64,000 nt of DNA from Sphingobium trunci (lineage in GTDB: Bacteria; Pseudomonadota; Alphaproteobacteria; Sphingomonadales; Sphingomonadaceae): contig NZ_JAKUJY010000011.1 in NCBI RefSeq assembly GCF_022664535.1, forward strand, positions 1 to 64,000, written 5' to 3'. Positions within the stretch are counted from its first letter, which is position 1, and each line of letters opens with the position of its first letter. Position numbers and translations under genes: made by a program. Shown piece after piece: positions 27,667 to 38,675 of the stretch. The notes below the pieces were generated by a model. That model ran no database searches. It saw only the letters and a list, made by a program, of their open reading frames with translations, and had not been told where the DNA came from.

Positions 27667-30600
27667 TCAGAAGCTTCCGCGCAAGCCGACCAGATACTGG
27701 ATGCCGGGCTTATACTCGGTGAAGGTCGCCCCTTCGAACTGGAAGTAGCTGCGCAGTTTCGAATTGGTGAAGTTCTGAATGTCCAGCGTCAGTTGGGGAG
27801 CATTCTTCCAGCCGAAGATCTTTTCGAGATCGAGGCTGGAGGAGAAATCCCACTGCTGATAATCGTCGGTGTAGAGGGCGGCCGCCGGGATACCATTCTG
27901 GTTGGGGCCGCTGCTCTGCGAACCTTCGCGGAAGGTGGTGGATACCCGCAGGTTGACGCCGCCATTCTCATAATAGCCGATGACATTGTAGGTAAAGGGC
28001 GCGACGCCGAACGCCACCGCCGGACCGTCGCTGCGCTGATCGACGATGGTCGCGTTGGCGTTGAAGCCGAAGCCTCGCACGCCGAAACGGTCGGTCAGGA
28101 AATCGAGCGGCTGGACCCACTGGAATTCAAGCCCGTTGACGGTCAGCTTGTTGGGAACGTTCACCTGCGACTGGACCTGGACGGTCGCCACGCTTGGGCC
28201 GCCGCGCAGGTTGATCGCCTGCTGCTGCGTCGGATTGAGCGAGTCGTAGGTGATCCCATATTGCGCCAGATAGGAAAATGGCTGGGTCGTGATCTGGTTG
28301 GTGGTGAAGCCCGTCAGCGACTTGCGGAAGGCATTGACCGAAATCAGGCCCTCGCGTCCCGTGTAAAGCTCCACGCCGAAGTCCAGATTGTTGGAGAAAT
28401 AGGGGTTAAGCGCGGGATTGCCGATCGTCGCGGTAGCCGCTGATGGATCGCCGAAGCCGACGCCGGGAAGTTGCGCAGCCGGGTCCGGCCTGGTCATGGT
28501 CTTGGAATAGGCGGCACGGACGACCGCATTGCCTCCCAGATCATAGGCCAGGGTCGCAGCCGGAAGCCATTTGTCGTAGCTGTTCGAGGTCTGGACGATG
28601 TTGACGACGCTGGGATAACGCGACCCGTCAGGCAGTGTCCCACCCCCGGCTGGCGTATTGCGCGGATCAGGCAGGGTCACGCGCCCCTCGATCGTCTGGT
28701 CGGTCCTCACATAGCGAACGCCCGCGTTGAAGCGCAGGTCATTGTCGCCGATCTGCTGCTTGCCCGACACCATCAGATAGGTGGCCCAGGACTTTTCGCG
28801 GATCAGGCCGCCACTGGCACCGGTGTTGGAGCCGCCCGACTCCGGCGCATTGTCGTGGAAATAATTATAGTTGGACGCCTGCTTGAACCGGTTCCAGTCG
28901 ACGGTGACGAAGCCCGCACGGCCCGGCATCAGGAAATTGGGCAACTGTCCCACCGGGATCAGCGATCCGCCATAGGTGATGGGACCGCTCTGGCCAGCGG
29001 TGTAGCCGGTACCGTAGCCCGGATAATTGGGATAGCCGGGCGAACCCGCCGTCACAGAGGCGTCGCCGACGCAGATCGGCTGGCTGTTGGGATTGGGCAG
29101 GAAGACGTTGGGATTGCCGCCGCACACGGCGTTCTGCCACGCCTGGCTGTTGTCGAAACCGCGAATCCGGCGGCTGACATCGTCATAATTGCCGCCGAAC
29201 TGGATGCCCAGATTCTCGTCGCCCCAGTTCAGCGAACCGCGAATGCCCTTGGTCTTGTTGAGGCGCCGTTCGTCCGAAATATTGACGCGGCCGCCATTCC
29301 ACACGAAATTGTTGGGATCGTTCAGATCGACGCTCGACGCGATCGTCGGCGCGCCATTGGGATTATAGGTGTAATCGACGGTGACACCCGTTCCCATCGC
29401 GGTCACGGGACCGGCGGTGGGCACTTCGCGATGGAAGGTGCTGCGGGTATAATTGGCCTGGAGGGAGAGTTTGAGCTTATCCCCCAATTCCCAGTCCATG
29501 CCGGGATTGATGCTGAACAGGCGGGTGGTTTCCGTCAGCGGCCGATATTCCAGGAAGAACTGGGAATTGGCATAGGTGCCGCCGGTGACCACGCATCCGG
29601 CCGAGCAATCTTCCCGGTCATAGGTGGTGTTGGTGGGAATGACCTGGCCGTTGCGTACGATCCACGCGATATTCTCACGCGTCAGATCGTTCTTCTTGTA
29701 GCCGTACAGACCGTCGATGTAGAAATGCATCTCGTCGGTCGGGCGCCATTCGGCGCTGGCAATGGCGTTGATGCGGTCGCGGCGGCCATATTGCGCCGAA
29801 AAACGGCCCAGGCGCGGAAGGATGCCATTGTCGATCTGCTGGATGGTCGCACCCGGATTATGGGCGAGCAGCCAGGCGCGGTCGATGGTCTGGCCAGCGA
29901 CCGTGCCCGCGCCCGCGCCGGCTGGGACCGTGGCGGGAATGGTCCAGTTGCCGCCGCCTGTCGCGTTGCAGCCGGAGGTCGCGCCGCACTGCGCCGCGGT
30001 CAGGGCCGGATTGGTATAACCAATTGTTTCATAACCGCGATTGTCGGTGAACAGGCGCTGGCCCGAAACCCCGACCAATATGCCCATCGTGTCGTTGGTC
30101 GTGCTGAAAATCGCGGATCCGCGCGCGCCGATTCGGTCGACGCCGCTCTGCTTGGTTCCCTGAAGATTGTAGGTGAAGCGCGTGCCCGCATGGTCGAACG
30201 GACGGGCCGAGCGCATGTCGATATTGCCGGCCGCGCCCCCTTCCAGCAGATTGGCGGTGTAGCTCTTGTTCACTGTCAGCTTGGTGAAGAGATCGGTCGG
30301 GAAGAAGCTGAGATCGACCGAGCGGTCAGTGCCCTGGGCATCCGTCGCGCCCGATGACGAGACGGCGATCGGCGCGCCGTTCAGCGTGACATTGGTGAAA
30401 TTCGACCCAAGGCCGCGGATGGCGACATTGACGCCCTCGCCGTTCACGTCGCGGCTGATCGTGATACCCGGAATGCGATTGAACGACTCGGCAATGTTGG
30501 TGTCCGGGAACTTGCCGATGTCCTGCGCGAAGATGGAGTCAGTGAAGCCCACCGCATCGCGCTTGGCGTTGGTCGAATTCTGAAGCGACGCGCGATAGCC

Positions 30601-30753
30601 GGTGACGACGATATCGTTGACGCTCGGATCGGCCTGCGGCGGTACGGCCTGTGGCGATACTGTCTGGGCATCCTGCGCCAGGGCGGGCCAAGCGCAACCG
30701 GCGAGCAGCACAGCGCCGATAATGTGCGCCTTGCGCAGAGTGGAACGTTGCAT
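27667..30753 (-). CDS. TonB-dependent receptor of the xylan locus
   Basis: About 1028 residues from ATG 30753, which has a strong GAGGAGGGAG upstream (the frame runs to 30795). Signal peptide with IIGAVLLAGCAWPALA. Plug domain: IVVTGYRASLQNS, DAVGFTDSIFAQDIGKFPD, then IPGITISRDVNGEGVNVAIRGLG, the Caulobacter/sphingomonad sugar-receptor type. The C-terminal barrel ends in YKPGIQYLVGLRGSF with terminal Phe. It probably imports xylo-oligosaccharides across the outer membrane. It is divergent from the FadR-type regulator. Confidence 0.94.
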   Translation of the reverse strand: MQRSTLRKAHIIGAVLLAGCAWPALAQDAQTVSPQAVPPQADPSVNDIVVTGYRASLQNSTNAKRDAVGFTDSIFAQDIGKFPDTNIAESFNRIPGITISRDVNGEGVNVAIRGLGSNFTNVTLNGAPIAVSSSGATDAQGTDRSVDLSFFPTDLFTKLTVNKSYTANLLEGGAAGNIDMRSARPFDHAGTRFTYNLQGTKQSGVDRIGARGSAIFSTTNDTMGILVGVSGQRLFTDNRGYETIGYTNPALTAAQCGATSGCNATGGGNWTIPATVPAGAGAGTVAGQTIDRAWLLAHNPGATIQQIDNGILPRLGRFSAQYGRRDRINAIASAEWRPTDEMHFYIDGLYGYKKNDLTRENIAWIVRNGQVIPTNTTYDREDCSAGCVVTGGTYANSQFFLEYRPLTETTRLFSINPGMDWELGDKLKLSLQANYTRSTFHREVPTAGPVTAMGTGVTVDYTYNPNGAPTIASSVDLNDPNNFVWNGGRVNISDERRLNKTKGIRGSLNWGDENLGIQFGGNYDDVSRRIRGFDNSQAWQNAVCGGNPNVFLPNPNSQPICVGDASVTAGSPGYPNYPGYGTGYTAGQSGPITYGGSLIPVGQLPNFLMPGRAGFVTVDWNRFKQASNYNYFHDNAPESGGSNTGASGGLIREKSWATYLMVSGKQQIGDNDLRFNAGVRYVRTDQTIEGRVTLPDPRNTPAGGGTLPDGSRYPSVVNIVQTSNSYDKWLPAATLAYDLGGNAVVRAAYSKTMTRPDPAAQLPGVGFGDPSAATATIGNPALNPYFSNNLDFGVELYTGREGLISVNAFRKSLTGFTTNQITTQPFSYLAQYGITYDSLNPTQQQAINLRGGPSVATVQVQSQVNVPNKLTVNGLEFQWVQPLDFLTDRFGVRGFGFNANATIVDQRSDGPAVAFGVAPFTYNVIGYYENGGVNLRVSTTFREGSQSSGPNQNGIPAAALYTDDYQQWDFSSSLDLEKIFGWKNAPQLTLDIQNFTNSKLRSYFQFEGATFTEYKPGIQYLVGLRGSF

Positions 30754-30770
30754 CCTCTTTCTCCCTCCTC

Positions 30771-30862
30771 GATTTGTCAGAGCAGTGACTGACACTGGCC
30801 TCGCCGTCCGACTGGAATTTGTCAGTCAAATTATGATGGCTCCCCTGACATAATTGGTCAGG
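30771..30862. promoter_or_regulatory. Divergent operator region of the xylan locus
   Basis: The 173-bp gap between receptor and regulator holds a perfect inverted repeat AATTTG-TCAGT-CAAATT (30816-30832), a second one CCTGAC-N7-GTCAGG (30844-30862), and a further GATTTGTCAG at 30771-30780. The shared word TTTGTC recurs before GH43 at 31723-31733 (GATTTTGTCGG) and, inverted, at 31686-31695. These are likely sites for the FadR-type regulator. Confidence 0.6.
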
Positions 30863-30926
30863 CCAGTCAAGTAAGACCAATCGACGGGATTGTCGTGGTA
30901 CCTCTCGCAAGATAGGCTGCATCGCC

Positions 30927-31685
30927 ATGGACGACCCCAGAACCCGCCTTTATGAAAAGGTTGCCGCCTCACTCGCAGGCCGGATCAGTTCCGGTGAATA
31001 CAGGATCGGCGGACGCCTTCCCTCCGAACGCGAGCTGGCGACATCCTTCGAGGTGTCACGCCCCACGGTGCGCGAGGCGATCATCGCGCTGGAACTTGAC
31101 GGCTTCGTCGAGGTGCGCAAGGGCGCGGGCGTCTATGTCGTATCCCATGTCCCGCGCAATGGCGTGCGGAGCGCCACGGATGTAGGGCCGTTCGAACATC
31201 TCGACGCGCGGCGCGCCATCGAAGGGGAAGCCTGCGCGCTGGCGGCCGCACGGATCACCGATGCCCAGATCCGCGATCTGGAGGCCATATTGCGGGTCAT
31301 GCACGCCGGAACCGACTTCGATTCCGCCGAAGCTGCGGATAGGGATTTCCACCTGGGCATAGCGGAAGCCACGGGGAACAGCGTCATCATCGACGTGGTG
31401 AACCAGCTCTGGCAGGCGCGGGAGCGGTCGCCGCAATATCAGCTGCTCGCGCAAAAGGCGCACGAAGCGAAGATCGGACCGGTGATCGAGGAGCACCGCC
31501 GCATCCTGGATGCGCTCAAGCGAAAGGACGGGGAGGGCGCCCGGGCAGTGATGCGCGATCATCTGAGCCGCGTGATGGACACCATGCTGGCCGTGACCGA
31601 GGTGCATGAGATCGAACAGGCCCGCGCGCGGTTGATGAAGGAGCGTCACAAATATTCCAGCGAAAGCCGATCCGCCGCTGGATAA
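30927..31685 (+). CDS. FadR/UxuR-type GntR regulator of the xylan locus
   Basis: 252 residues: winged helix with GRLPSERELATSFEVSRPTVREAII at about 28-52 and GFVEVRKGAGVYV, then an FCD domain with metal-ligand type residues in DRDFHLGIAEATGN and MRDHLSRVMD. This class typically responds to uronates or sugar acids, which fits a glucuronoxylan locus (UxuR/ExuR-like), but the ligand is inference. It is divergent from the receptor, and GH43 follows 123 bp downstream with its own putative sites. Confidence 0.9.
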   Translation: MDDPRTRLYEKVAASLAGRISSGEYRIGGRLPSERELATSFEVSRPTVREAIIALELDGFVEVRKGAGVYVVSHVPRNGVRSATDVGPFEHLDARRAIEGEACALAAARITDAQIRDLEAILRVMHAGTDFDSAEAADRDFHLGIAEATGNSVIIDVVNQLWQARERSPQYQLLAQKAHEAKIGPVIEEHRRILDALKRKDGEGARAVMRDHLSRVMDTMLAVTEVHEIEQARARLMKERHKYSSESRSAAG

Positions 31686-31808
31686 GTCAGACAAAAAACT
31701 TTCACAAATTCCACTTCGAATTGATTTTGTCGGAGTATATTCCCTATAGCCGGAGTCGTGACCGGTTGATGCCGTTCATCCGCGCGGCAGGGGCAAGGGA
31801 GGACAAGG

Positions 31809-33962
31809 GTGGGCAGCAGATGGGTTATGGCGGTTCTGGCCGGTGTCGTGCTGACCGCAGCCTTGCCTGCAAAACCGGCTCACGCCCCTGCGACCCATAC
31901 CGTCGCCGCTTCCCCGGCCAGCAGGAGCTGGACGGCGGACAATGGCAACGGCACTTTCACCAATCCGATCTTCTATGACGAGTTTTCAGACCCCGACATC
32001 ATCCGCGTTGGTGACGATTATTACATGACGGGCACGACCATGCACGTCATGCCGGGGCTGCCGGTGCTGCATTCGCGCGATCTGGTGAACTGGAAACTGC
32101 TGGGATATGCGTTCGACCGGATCGATATGGGACCGGAATACCGGCTGGAGGACGGCAAGGAAAGCTATGGCGCGGGAATATGGGCGCCGGCCATCCGCTA
32201 TCATAACGGCACCTTCTACATCTTCTCCAACATCAACGGCTACGGGCTTCAGGTCTTCACCGCGACCCACCCGGCGGGACCATGGGCGCATCACAATCTG
32301 GGCGGCAAGATCTACGACCTGGGCGTGCTGTTCGACGATGACGGGCGCATCTTCGCGGTGCACGGCTATGACGAGGTACGCCTGATCGAAATCAAACCGG
32401 ACTTGAGCGGCTATGTCGAGGGGAGCGACCGCGTCATCATCCCCAAGGGCAATGCGATGGGGGAAGGTCATCATTTCTACAAGATAGACGGCAGATATTA
32501 TATCATCAGCGCCAACTTCGCGCCGGTCGGACGGATGCAGGCCGCACGGGCGGACAGCCCCTATGGCCCCTATGAAACGCGGATGATCAGCGCCCGCGAG
32601 ACGATGGGCACGCAGCGCGGCTGGTGGGCACCCAGGAACGGCATCGGATCGCCGCTGCCGAGGCCTGGCGACAAGATCGAGGTCAGCCGCCCATGGGGCG
32701 ACAATGATTTCGGCGCGGTGCCGCTGCACCAGGGGGGCCTGGTGAGCCTGCCCAACGGGGACTGGTGGGGATTTTCGATGATGGACGTCAAGTCCATGGG
32801 CCGAACCACCTTCCTCTCGCCTGTGACATGGGTCGATGGCTGGCCCTATTTCGGACTGAAGGGCAATCTGGGCCGCAGCCCGCGAACCTGGATCAAGCCT
32901 GCGACGGGCGTATCGCAACAGCCCGAGCCGACATGGCGGCGGGACGATGATTTTGCCGGGCCGAAGCTGCAGCCGATATGGCAATGGAACCATGTCCCGG
33001 TCGAGGGCAAATGGTCGCTAGGCGAACGGCACGGCATGTTGCGGCTGCATACGCTGGCAGCGCCCCACTTCCTGCTGGCGCGCAACAGCCTGACGCAGCG
33101 GGTGGTGGGACCGGAGTCGATCGCGACCGCCACCTTGGACGCAAGGGGATTGCAGGCAGGCGATGTCGCGGGCCTGGGCCTGCTCAACATTCCTTATTAT
33201 TGGCTGGGCGTGGTGCGGGACGGTGGCGCTTATCGCCTGCGCTTCTACGACGAACTGGCCAACCGCACGGTCGAGGAGCCGCTGCCAGGGCCGGTGGTGC
33301 ATCTGCGCGTCGCGGGCGACTATGACAACGAGATCGCGCGCTTCAGCTACAGCATCGATGGCCGGACCTTCATGCCCATCGGCGGGGATCTGCGCCTCGC
33401 CTATCAGCTCAAGACCTTCCAGGGTGTGCGTTACGCCCTGTTCGCCTATAATGAGCAGGGCCGCGCGGGCGGCCATGCCGATTTCGACCGCTTCACCCTC
33501 GACGAACCGCTGGCCGACCGGTCGAAGAACATCCCGGCGGGCAAGGTGGTGGTCATGCGCAACCTGGCCAATGATCTGGCGATGTGGGCCAATCCCCATG
33601 GCATGCTGCACTTTGCGGCCAGGGGTTCGAAGCAGGAACAGGGCGCGGGCATCCAGTTCCGTGTGCATGACCGGGGGCTGGGCCAGGTCGCATTGGAGGC
33701 GATGGACGGCGGCGGCTTCCTCACCGTGGTGGGCGAAGGATTGCCCGCCGACGTGCGGATCATGAAGACCGAAAGCAAGGACAGCCTGTTCCAGTGGCAG
33801 GACATGCTGCGACACCAGTTCATGCTGCTCTCGCTCCGGACCAACCGCTATGTCGGCTTGGACCCATCGACGGGGGAGCCCTATTCGGCGGACTGGCCGG
33901 GCGCACGGCCCGACCGGAAGGACGGAACCGTCTTCCGCTGGGACGAAGCGGCCGGACAATGA
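31809..33962 (+). CDS. Exported multi-domain GH43 beta-xylosidase/arabinofuranosidase
   Basis: 717 residues from GTG 31809 (AGGGAGGAC upstream). Signal peptide ending near AHA. A five-bladed GH43 propeller spans about 45-370 with the base Asp in EFSDPDIIRVGDDYYMTG and the acid Glu in NAMGEGHHFYK (the family more often has EGPH). A beta-sandwich of the GH43 C-terminal type follows (about 375-570), then an extra segment (about 575-717) ending in TNRYVGLDPSTGEPYS that resembles a fascin-like or ricin-like trefoil. It probably releases xylose or arabinose from xylo-oligomers. It is followed 49 bp later by GH51. Confidence 0.9.
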   Translation: MGSRWVMAVLAGVVLTAALPAKPAHAPATHTVAASPASRSWTADNGNGTFTNPIFYDEFSDPDIIRVGDDYYMTGTTMHVMPGLPVLHSRDLVNWKLLGYAFDRIDMGPEYRLEDGKESYGAGIWAPAIRYHNGTFYIFSNINGYGLQVFTATHPAGPWAHHNLGGKIYDLGVLFDDDGRIFAVHGYDEVRLIEIKPDLSGYVEGSDRVIIPKGNAMGEGHHFYKIDGRYYIISANFAPVGRMQAARADSPYGPYETRMISARETMGTQRGWWAPRNGIGSPLPRPGDKIEVSRPWGDNDFGAVPLHQGGLVSLPNGDWWGFSMMDVKSMGRTTFLSPVTWVDGWPYFGLKGNLGRSPRTWIKPATGVSQQPEPTWRRDDDFAGPKLQPIWQWNHVPVEGKWSLGERHGMLRLHTLAAPHFLLARNSLTQRVVGPESIATATLDARGLQAGDVAGLGLLNIPYYWLGVVRDGGAYRLRFYDELANRTVEEPLPGPVVHLRVAGDYDNEIARFSYSIDGRTFMPIGGDLRLAYQLKTFQGVRYALFAYNEQGRAGGHADFDRFTLDEPLADRSKNIPAGKVVVMRNLANDLAMWANPHGMLHFAARGSKQEQGAGIQFRVHDRGLGQVALEAMDGGGFLTVVGEGLPADVRIMKTESKDSLFQWQDMLRHQFMLLSLRTNRYVGLDPSTGEPYSADWPGARPDRKDGTVFRWDEAAGQ

Positions 33963-34011
33963 GGGGCATGCCACCCCATCGGGACAGGGCAGGATCACAA
34001 AGGGAAAAATC

Positions 34012-35595
<1,584 letters not shown>

Positions 35596-35642
35596 GGGCA
35601 GCCCCCAACGGGTGGAGCTTCAGCCGCGACAGCCGTTGCGCG

Positions 35643-35689
35643 GGATCAGGTCTTTATCTATTGCCACTGTAGAGATAGGGACCTGATCC
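35643..35689. repeat. 47-nt interrupted hairpin after GH51
   Basis: Perfect outer arms GGATCAGGTC / GACCTGATCC (10 bp) continue into an inner TATCT/AGATA pairing, with G-U pairs possible between. It lies 47 bp after the GH51 stop and 33 bp before the next gene. There is no T-run after either arm, so it may be a factor-dependent terminator, a stabilising 3' end, or an operator of the next gene. Confidence 0.5.
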
Positions 35690-35722
35690 AAGCCGGGGCT
35701 GACCATGGGAAATGCTTGATCC

Positions 35723-37075
35723 ATGCTGAAGGTTGACCATGCCGCCATCATCGGCGGAGGATTCAGCGGCACCCTGCTGGCGATCAACCTGCTGCGCCAT
35801 GGCGCGCTCAGGGTGACGATGGTCGAACGCCATGCCGACCGGCTTGGGCGCGGCCTGGCCTATGGCGCGGCGCAGGCCGGACATATCCTGAATGTTCGGG
35901 CCGCCAATATGAGCGCCCTGCCCGACCAGCCTCGCCATTTCGCCGACTGGCTGGCGTCCGCCCGGCTGGGACAGGAGGGAAGCTTCGCGACCCGGCGCGG
36001 TTATGGCGCCTATCTGTGCGCGATGCTGGATGAGGTGCGCGCACTGGCCAGGGACCGGTTGACCGTGCTGGCGGACGAGGCTGTAGATCTGCAGACGCTC
36101 GACGATGGCGTGCGGATCGCGCTGCGCTCCGGGACGATCGTGACCAGCGATGTCGCCGCCCTTGCGCCGGGGAACCTGCCGCCCCATGACCTGCCCGCCT
36201 TCGCCGGTCTTGGCGGTCCTGCTTATATCAACGATCCCTGGGCGGCCGACATCGCGCAAGATTTGAAGGCCGATGACCGGATTCTGTTGCTGGGCACCGG
36301 CCTCACCGCCGTGGACTGCGCCCTCAGCCTGGATGGAGCCGGGTTTCGCGGCCCCATCATCGCCCTCTCGCGGCGCGGTCTCGCGCCGCACAGCCATGGT
36401 CCGGCAACCGCCTGTCCGCCCGGCGGCGACCGTCCGCAAGGCCCGCTTTCCGCGCTGGTCCGCGCCCTCCGCACCCGCAGCAAGGACGTGGGCTGGCGCA
36501 ATGCCGTGGACGCGCTGCGCCCCTTCACCCAGGATATGTGGCGGGCCGCCAGCGCGGAGGAGCGGCGCCGCTTCCTGCGCCATCTGCGGCCCTATTGGGA
36601 TGTGCATCGCCACCGGATCGCGCCGCAGGTAGCCGACCGGCTGGCCGCGATGCAGGCGGAAGAACGGTTGAGGATATATGCGGCCAAGGTGACGAAGGCC
36701 GATCCGGACGGCCGGGGGTTGACCGTCCATCTGCGCCGCCGCGGGGAAGGCCGGACGGAGCAACTCTCCGTGGCCAGGGTCATCAACTGCACCGGCCCTC
36801 TGGGCGATTTGCGCGGCGCCAGGGATCCGCTGCTGAAGAGACTGACGGAGCGCGGCGACATTCGTCCCGATCCGCTGTCGATCGGCATCGACGTTGATCG
36901 CCAGTGCCATGCGATCGCCCGCAACGGGTCGGCCCAGCAACGGCTGTTCGTGGTCGGCCCGATGACGCGCGGCGCGCATTGGGAAATCGTCGCGGTGCCT
37001 GATATCCGGCGACAGGTCTGGGCCCTGGCCCGCGAAATAACGGGTGCGCATTGGGTGGAGGCGGAAGGGCTGTAA
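35723..37075 (+). CDS. FAD/NAD(P)-binding oxidoreductase
   Basis: 450 residues. The dinucleotide motif AIIGGGFSGTLLAINLL at about 8-24 and the second Rossmann segment ILLLGTGLTAVDCALSL near 186-202 place it in the FAD_NAD_binding (HpnW-like, amino-acid-adenylate-type flavoprotein) family seen in soil and plant-associated bacteria. LGRGLAYGAAQAGHILNVRAANMSAL is the family signature near residue 40. The substrate is unknown. Monocistronic. Confidence 0.82.
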   Translation: MLKVDHAAIIGGGFSGTLLAINLLRHGALRVTMVERHADRLGRGLAYGAAQAGHILNVRAANMSALPDQPRHFADWLASARLGQEGSFATRRGYGAYLCAMLDEVRALARDRLTVLADEAVDLQTLDDGVRIALRSGTIVTSDVAALAPGNLPPHDLPAFAGLGGPAYINDPWAADIAQDLKADDRILLLGTGLTAVDCALSLDGAGFRGPIIALSRRGLAPHSHGPATACPPGGDRPQGPLSALVRALRTRSKDVGWRNAVDALRPFTQDMWRAASAEERRRFLRHLRPYWDVHRHRIAPQVADRLAAMQAEERLRIYAAKVTKADPDGRGLTVHLRRRGEGRTEQLSVARVINCTGPLGDLRGARDPLLKRLTERGDIRPDPLSIGIDVDRQCHAIARNGSAQQRLFVVGPMTRGAHWEIVAVPDIRRQVWALAREITGAHWVEAEGL

Positions 37076-37128
37076 CGCGCCGATCCGGCTTCTATTTTCT
37101 TGATCCAAAGCAAAATTCTCCTTGTATC

Positions 37129-37143
37129 GCTGCGGATCGCAGC
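37129..37143. promoter_or_regulatory. Palindrome GCTGCG-GAT-CGCAGC before the KaiC-like gene
   Basis: Perfect 6-bp inverted repeat with 3-bp centre, 36-50 bp upstream of the KaiC-like start in a 103-bp gap. Candidate operator; could also be chance in GC-rich DNA. Confidence 0.35.
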
Positions 37144-37178
37144 CCGCTAAGGTCCAGCGGCAATGAAGAGGGCCTGAC

Positions 37179-38675
37179 ATGGACGAGCTCAAGATCATCT
37201 CCACCGGCAATGACGGATTGGACAGGATCCTCAAGGGCGGCCTGCCCGCCAATCGGCTCTATCTTGTCGAGGGTGCGCCGGGTTCGGGCAAGACGACGCT
37301 GGCGCTCCAGTTCCTGCGCGAAGGCGTCCGGCGCGGGGAAGCTGTTCTGTACATCACCCTGTCGGAAACGCGCGAGGAGTTGCGTGTCGTTGCCCATTCG
37401 CACGACTGGACGCTGGAGGGATTCCAGGTCTTTGAACTGGAAGCCGTGGACGCCATCCTTGGCGACGGGCGTGACCAGTCGATCATCCATCCCTGGGAGA
37501 TGGAATTGGGCGAGACCATCAGGCTGATTCAGAACGAGGTCGAGCGGACGAAGCCGGCACGCATCGTCTTTGACAGCCTGTCCGAAATGCGCCTCCTGGC
37601 CCAGGACCCGCTCCGTTACCGGAGGCAGGTACTGGCCCTGAAGCAGTTTTTTTCAGGCCGGGAGACGACGGTGCTCCTGATCGACGACATGACCGGCACC
37701 GCCGATGCCCGCGACGCGCATCTGCACAGCCTGTGCCACGGCGTCATTACCCTGGAACGGTTGACGCTCGATTTCGGTGCCGCCCGGCGGCGGATGCAGG
37801 TCCAGAAACTGCGCGGCGTGGATTTCACGGCGGGCTATCACGACCTCAACATCCGCAAAGGCGGCGTGGACATCTTCCCCCGGCTGATCGCGGCCGACCA
37901 TCCAAGCCTGTTCCGTGGCGAGGCGGTGCCCAGCGGCGTTCCTCAGCTCGACGCCCTTTTCGGGGGCGGTCCGCTGCGCGGAACCAACATGCTGGTCACG
38001 GGCCCCTCCGGATCGGGCAAGACCACCCTGGCCCTGCAATATCTCCATGCCGCCTGCGAGCGGGGCGAGCCTTGCACCATCTTCGAATTTGACGAACGGG
38101 TCGACACCCTTCTGACCCGCGCCCAGGCGTTCAACCTGCCGCTGGACAACCATGTCGAAAAAGGCCTGCTGGAAATCCAGCAGATCGATCCCGCCGAAAT
38201 CTCTCCCGGAGAATTTGCCGCCCGCGTTCGCCATGAGGTGGAACAACGCGGCGTCCGCATGCTCGTGATCGACAGCCTCAACGGCTATATGGCGGCCATG
38301 CCGCAGGAACAGCAACTCCTGCTCCAGATGCATGAGCTGCTCTCCTATCTCAGCCGCCAGGGGGTCCTGACCTTCCTGATCAATCCGCAGATCGGGCTGG
38401 TGGGCAACATGACGGCCAATCTCGACGTGTCCTATGTCGCCGATACTGTCGTGCTGCTGCGCTTTTTCGAGGCGGGAGGCCGCATCCGCAAGGCGATTTC
38501 CGTCCTCAAGAACCGCAGCGGCGAACATGAGGATGCCATCCGCGAATTCCGCGTGGACCGGGACGGCGTGCGGGTGGGCGATCCCCTTTGGGCGTTCAGG
38601 GGGATATTGACGGGAACGCCGGAATATACAGGTGCGGCTTCGCCACTGATGGAAGACCGGAACGATGGCAAGTGA
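37179..38675 (+). CDS. KaiC-like double RecA-type ATPase
   Basis: 498 residues with two KaiC/RadA-type ATPase domains. The first has Walker A EGAPGSGKTT at 31-40 and TLSETREEL near 66; the second has Walker A TGPSGSGKTT at about 274-283 and EFDERVDTL. The Walker B strands end in IVFDSL and LVIDSL. This is the architecture of KaiC but outside cyanobacteria and without kaiA or kaiB nearby. Its 3' end overlaps the downstream hybrid kinase by 11 bp, so the two are translationally coupled and probably work together in a signalling complex, as with other KaiC-like/histidine kinase pairs. Confidence 0.88.
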   Translation: MDELKIISTGNDGLDRILKGGLPANRLYLVEGAPGSGKTTLALQFLREGVRRGEAVLYITLSETREELRVVAHSHDWTLEGFQVFELEAVDAILGDGRDQSIIHPWEMELGETIRLIQNEVERTKPARIVFDSLSEMRLLAQDPLRYRRQVLALKQFFSGRETTVLLIDDMTGTADARDAHLHSLCHGVITLERLTLDFGAARRRMQVQKLRGVDFTAGYHDLNIRKGGVDIFPRLIAADHPSLFRGEAVPSGVPQLDALFGGGPLRGTNMLVTGPSGSGKTTLALQYLHAACERGEPCTIFEFDERVDTLLTRAQAFNLPLDNHVEKGLLEIQQIDPAEISPGEFAARVRHEVEQRGVRMLVIDSLNGYMAAMPQEQQLLLQMHELLSYLSRQGVLTFLINPQIGLVGNMTANLDVSYVADTVVLLRFFEAGGRIRKAISVLKNRSGEHEDAIREFRVDRDGVRVGDPLWAFRGILTGTPEYTGAASPLMEDRNDGK

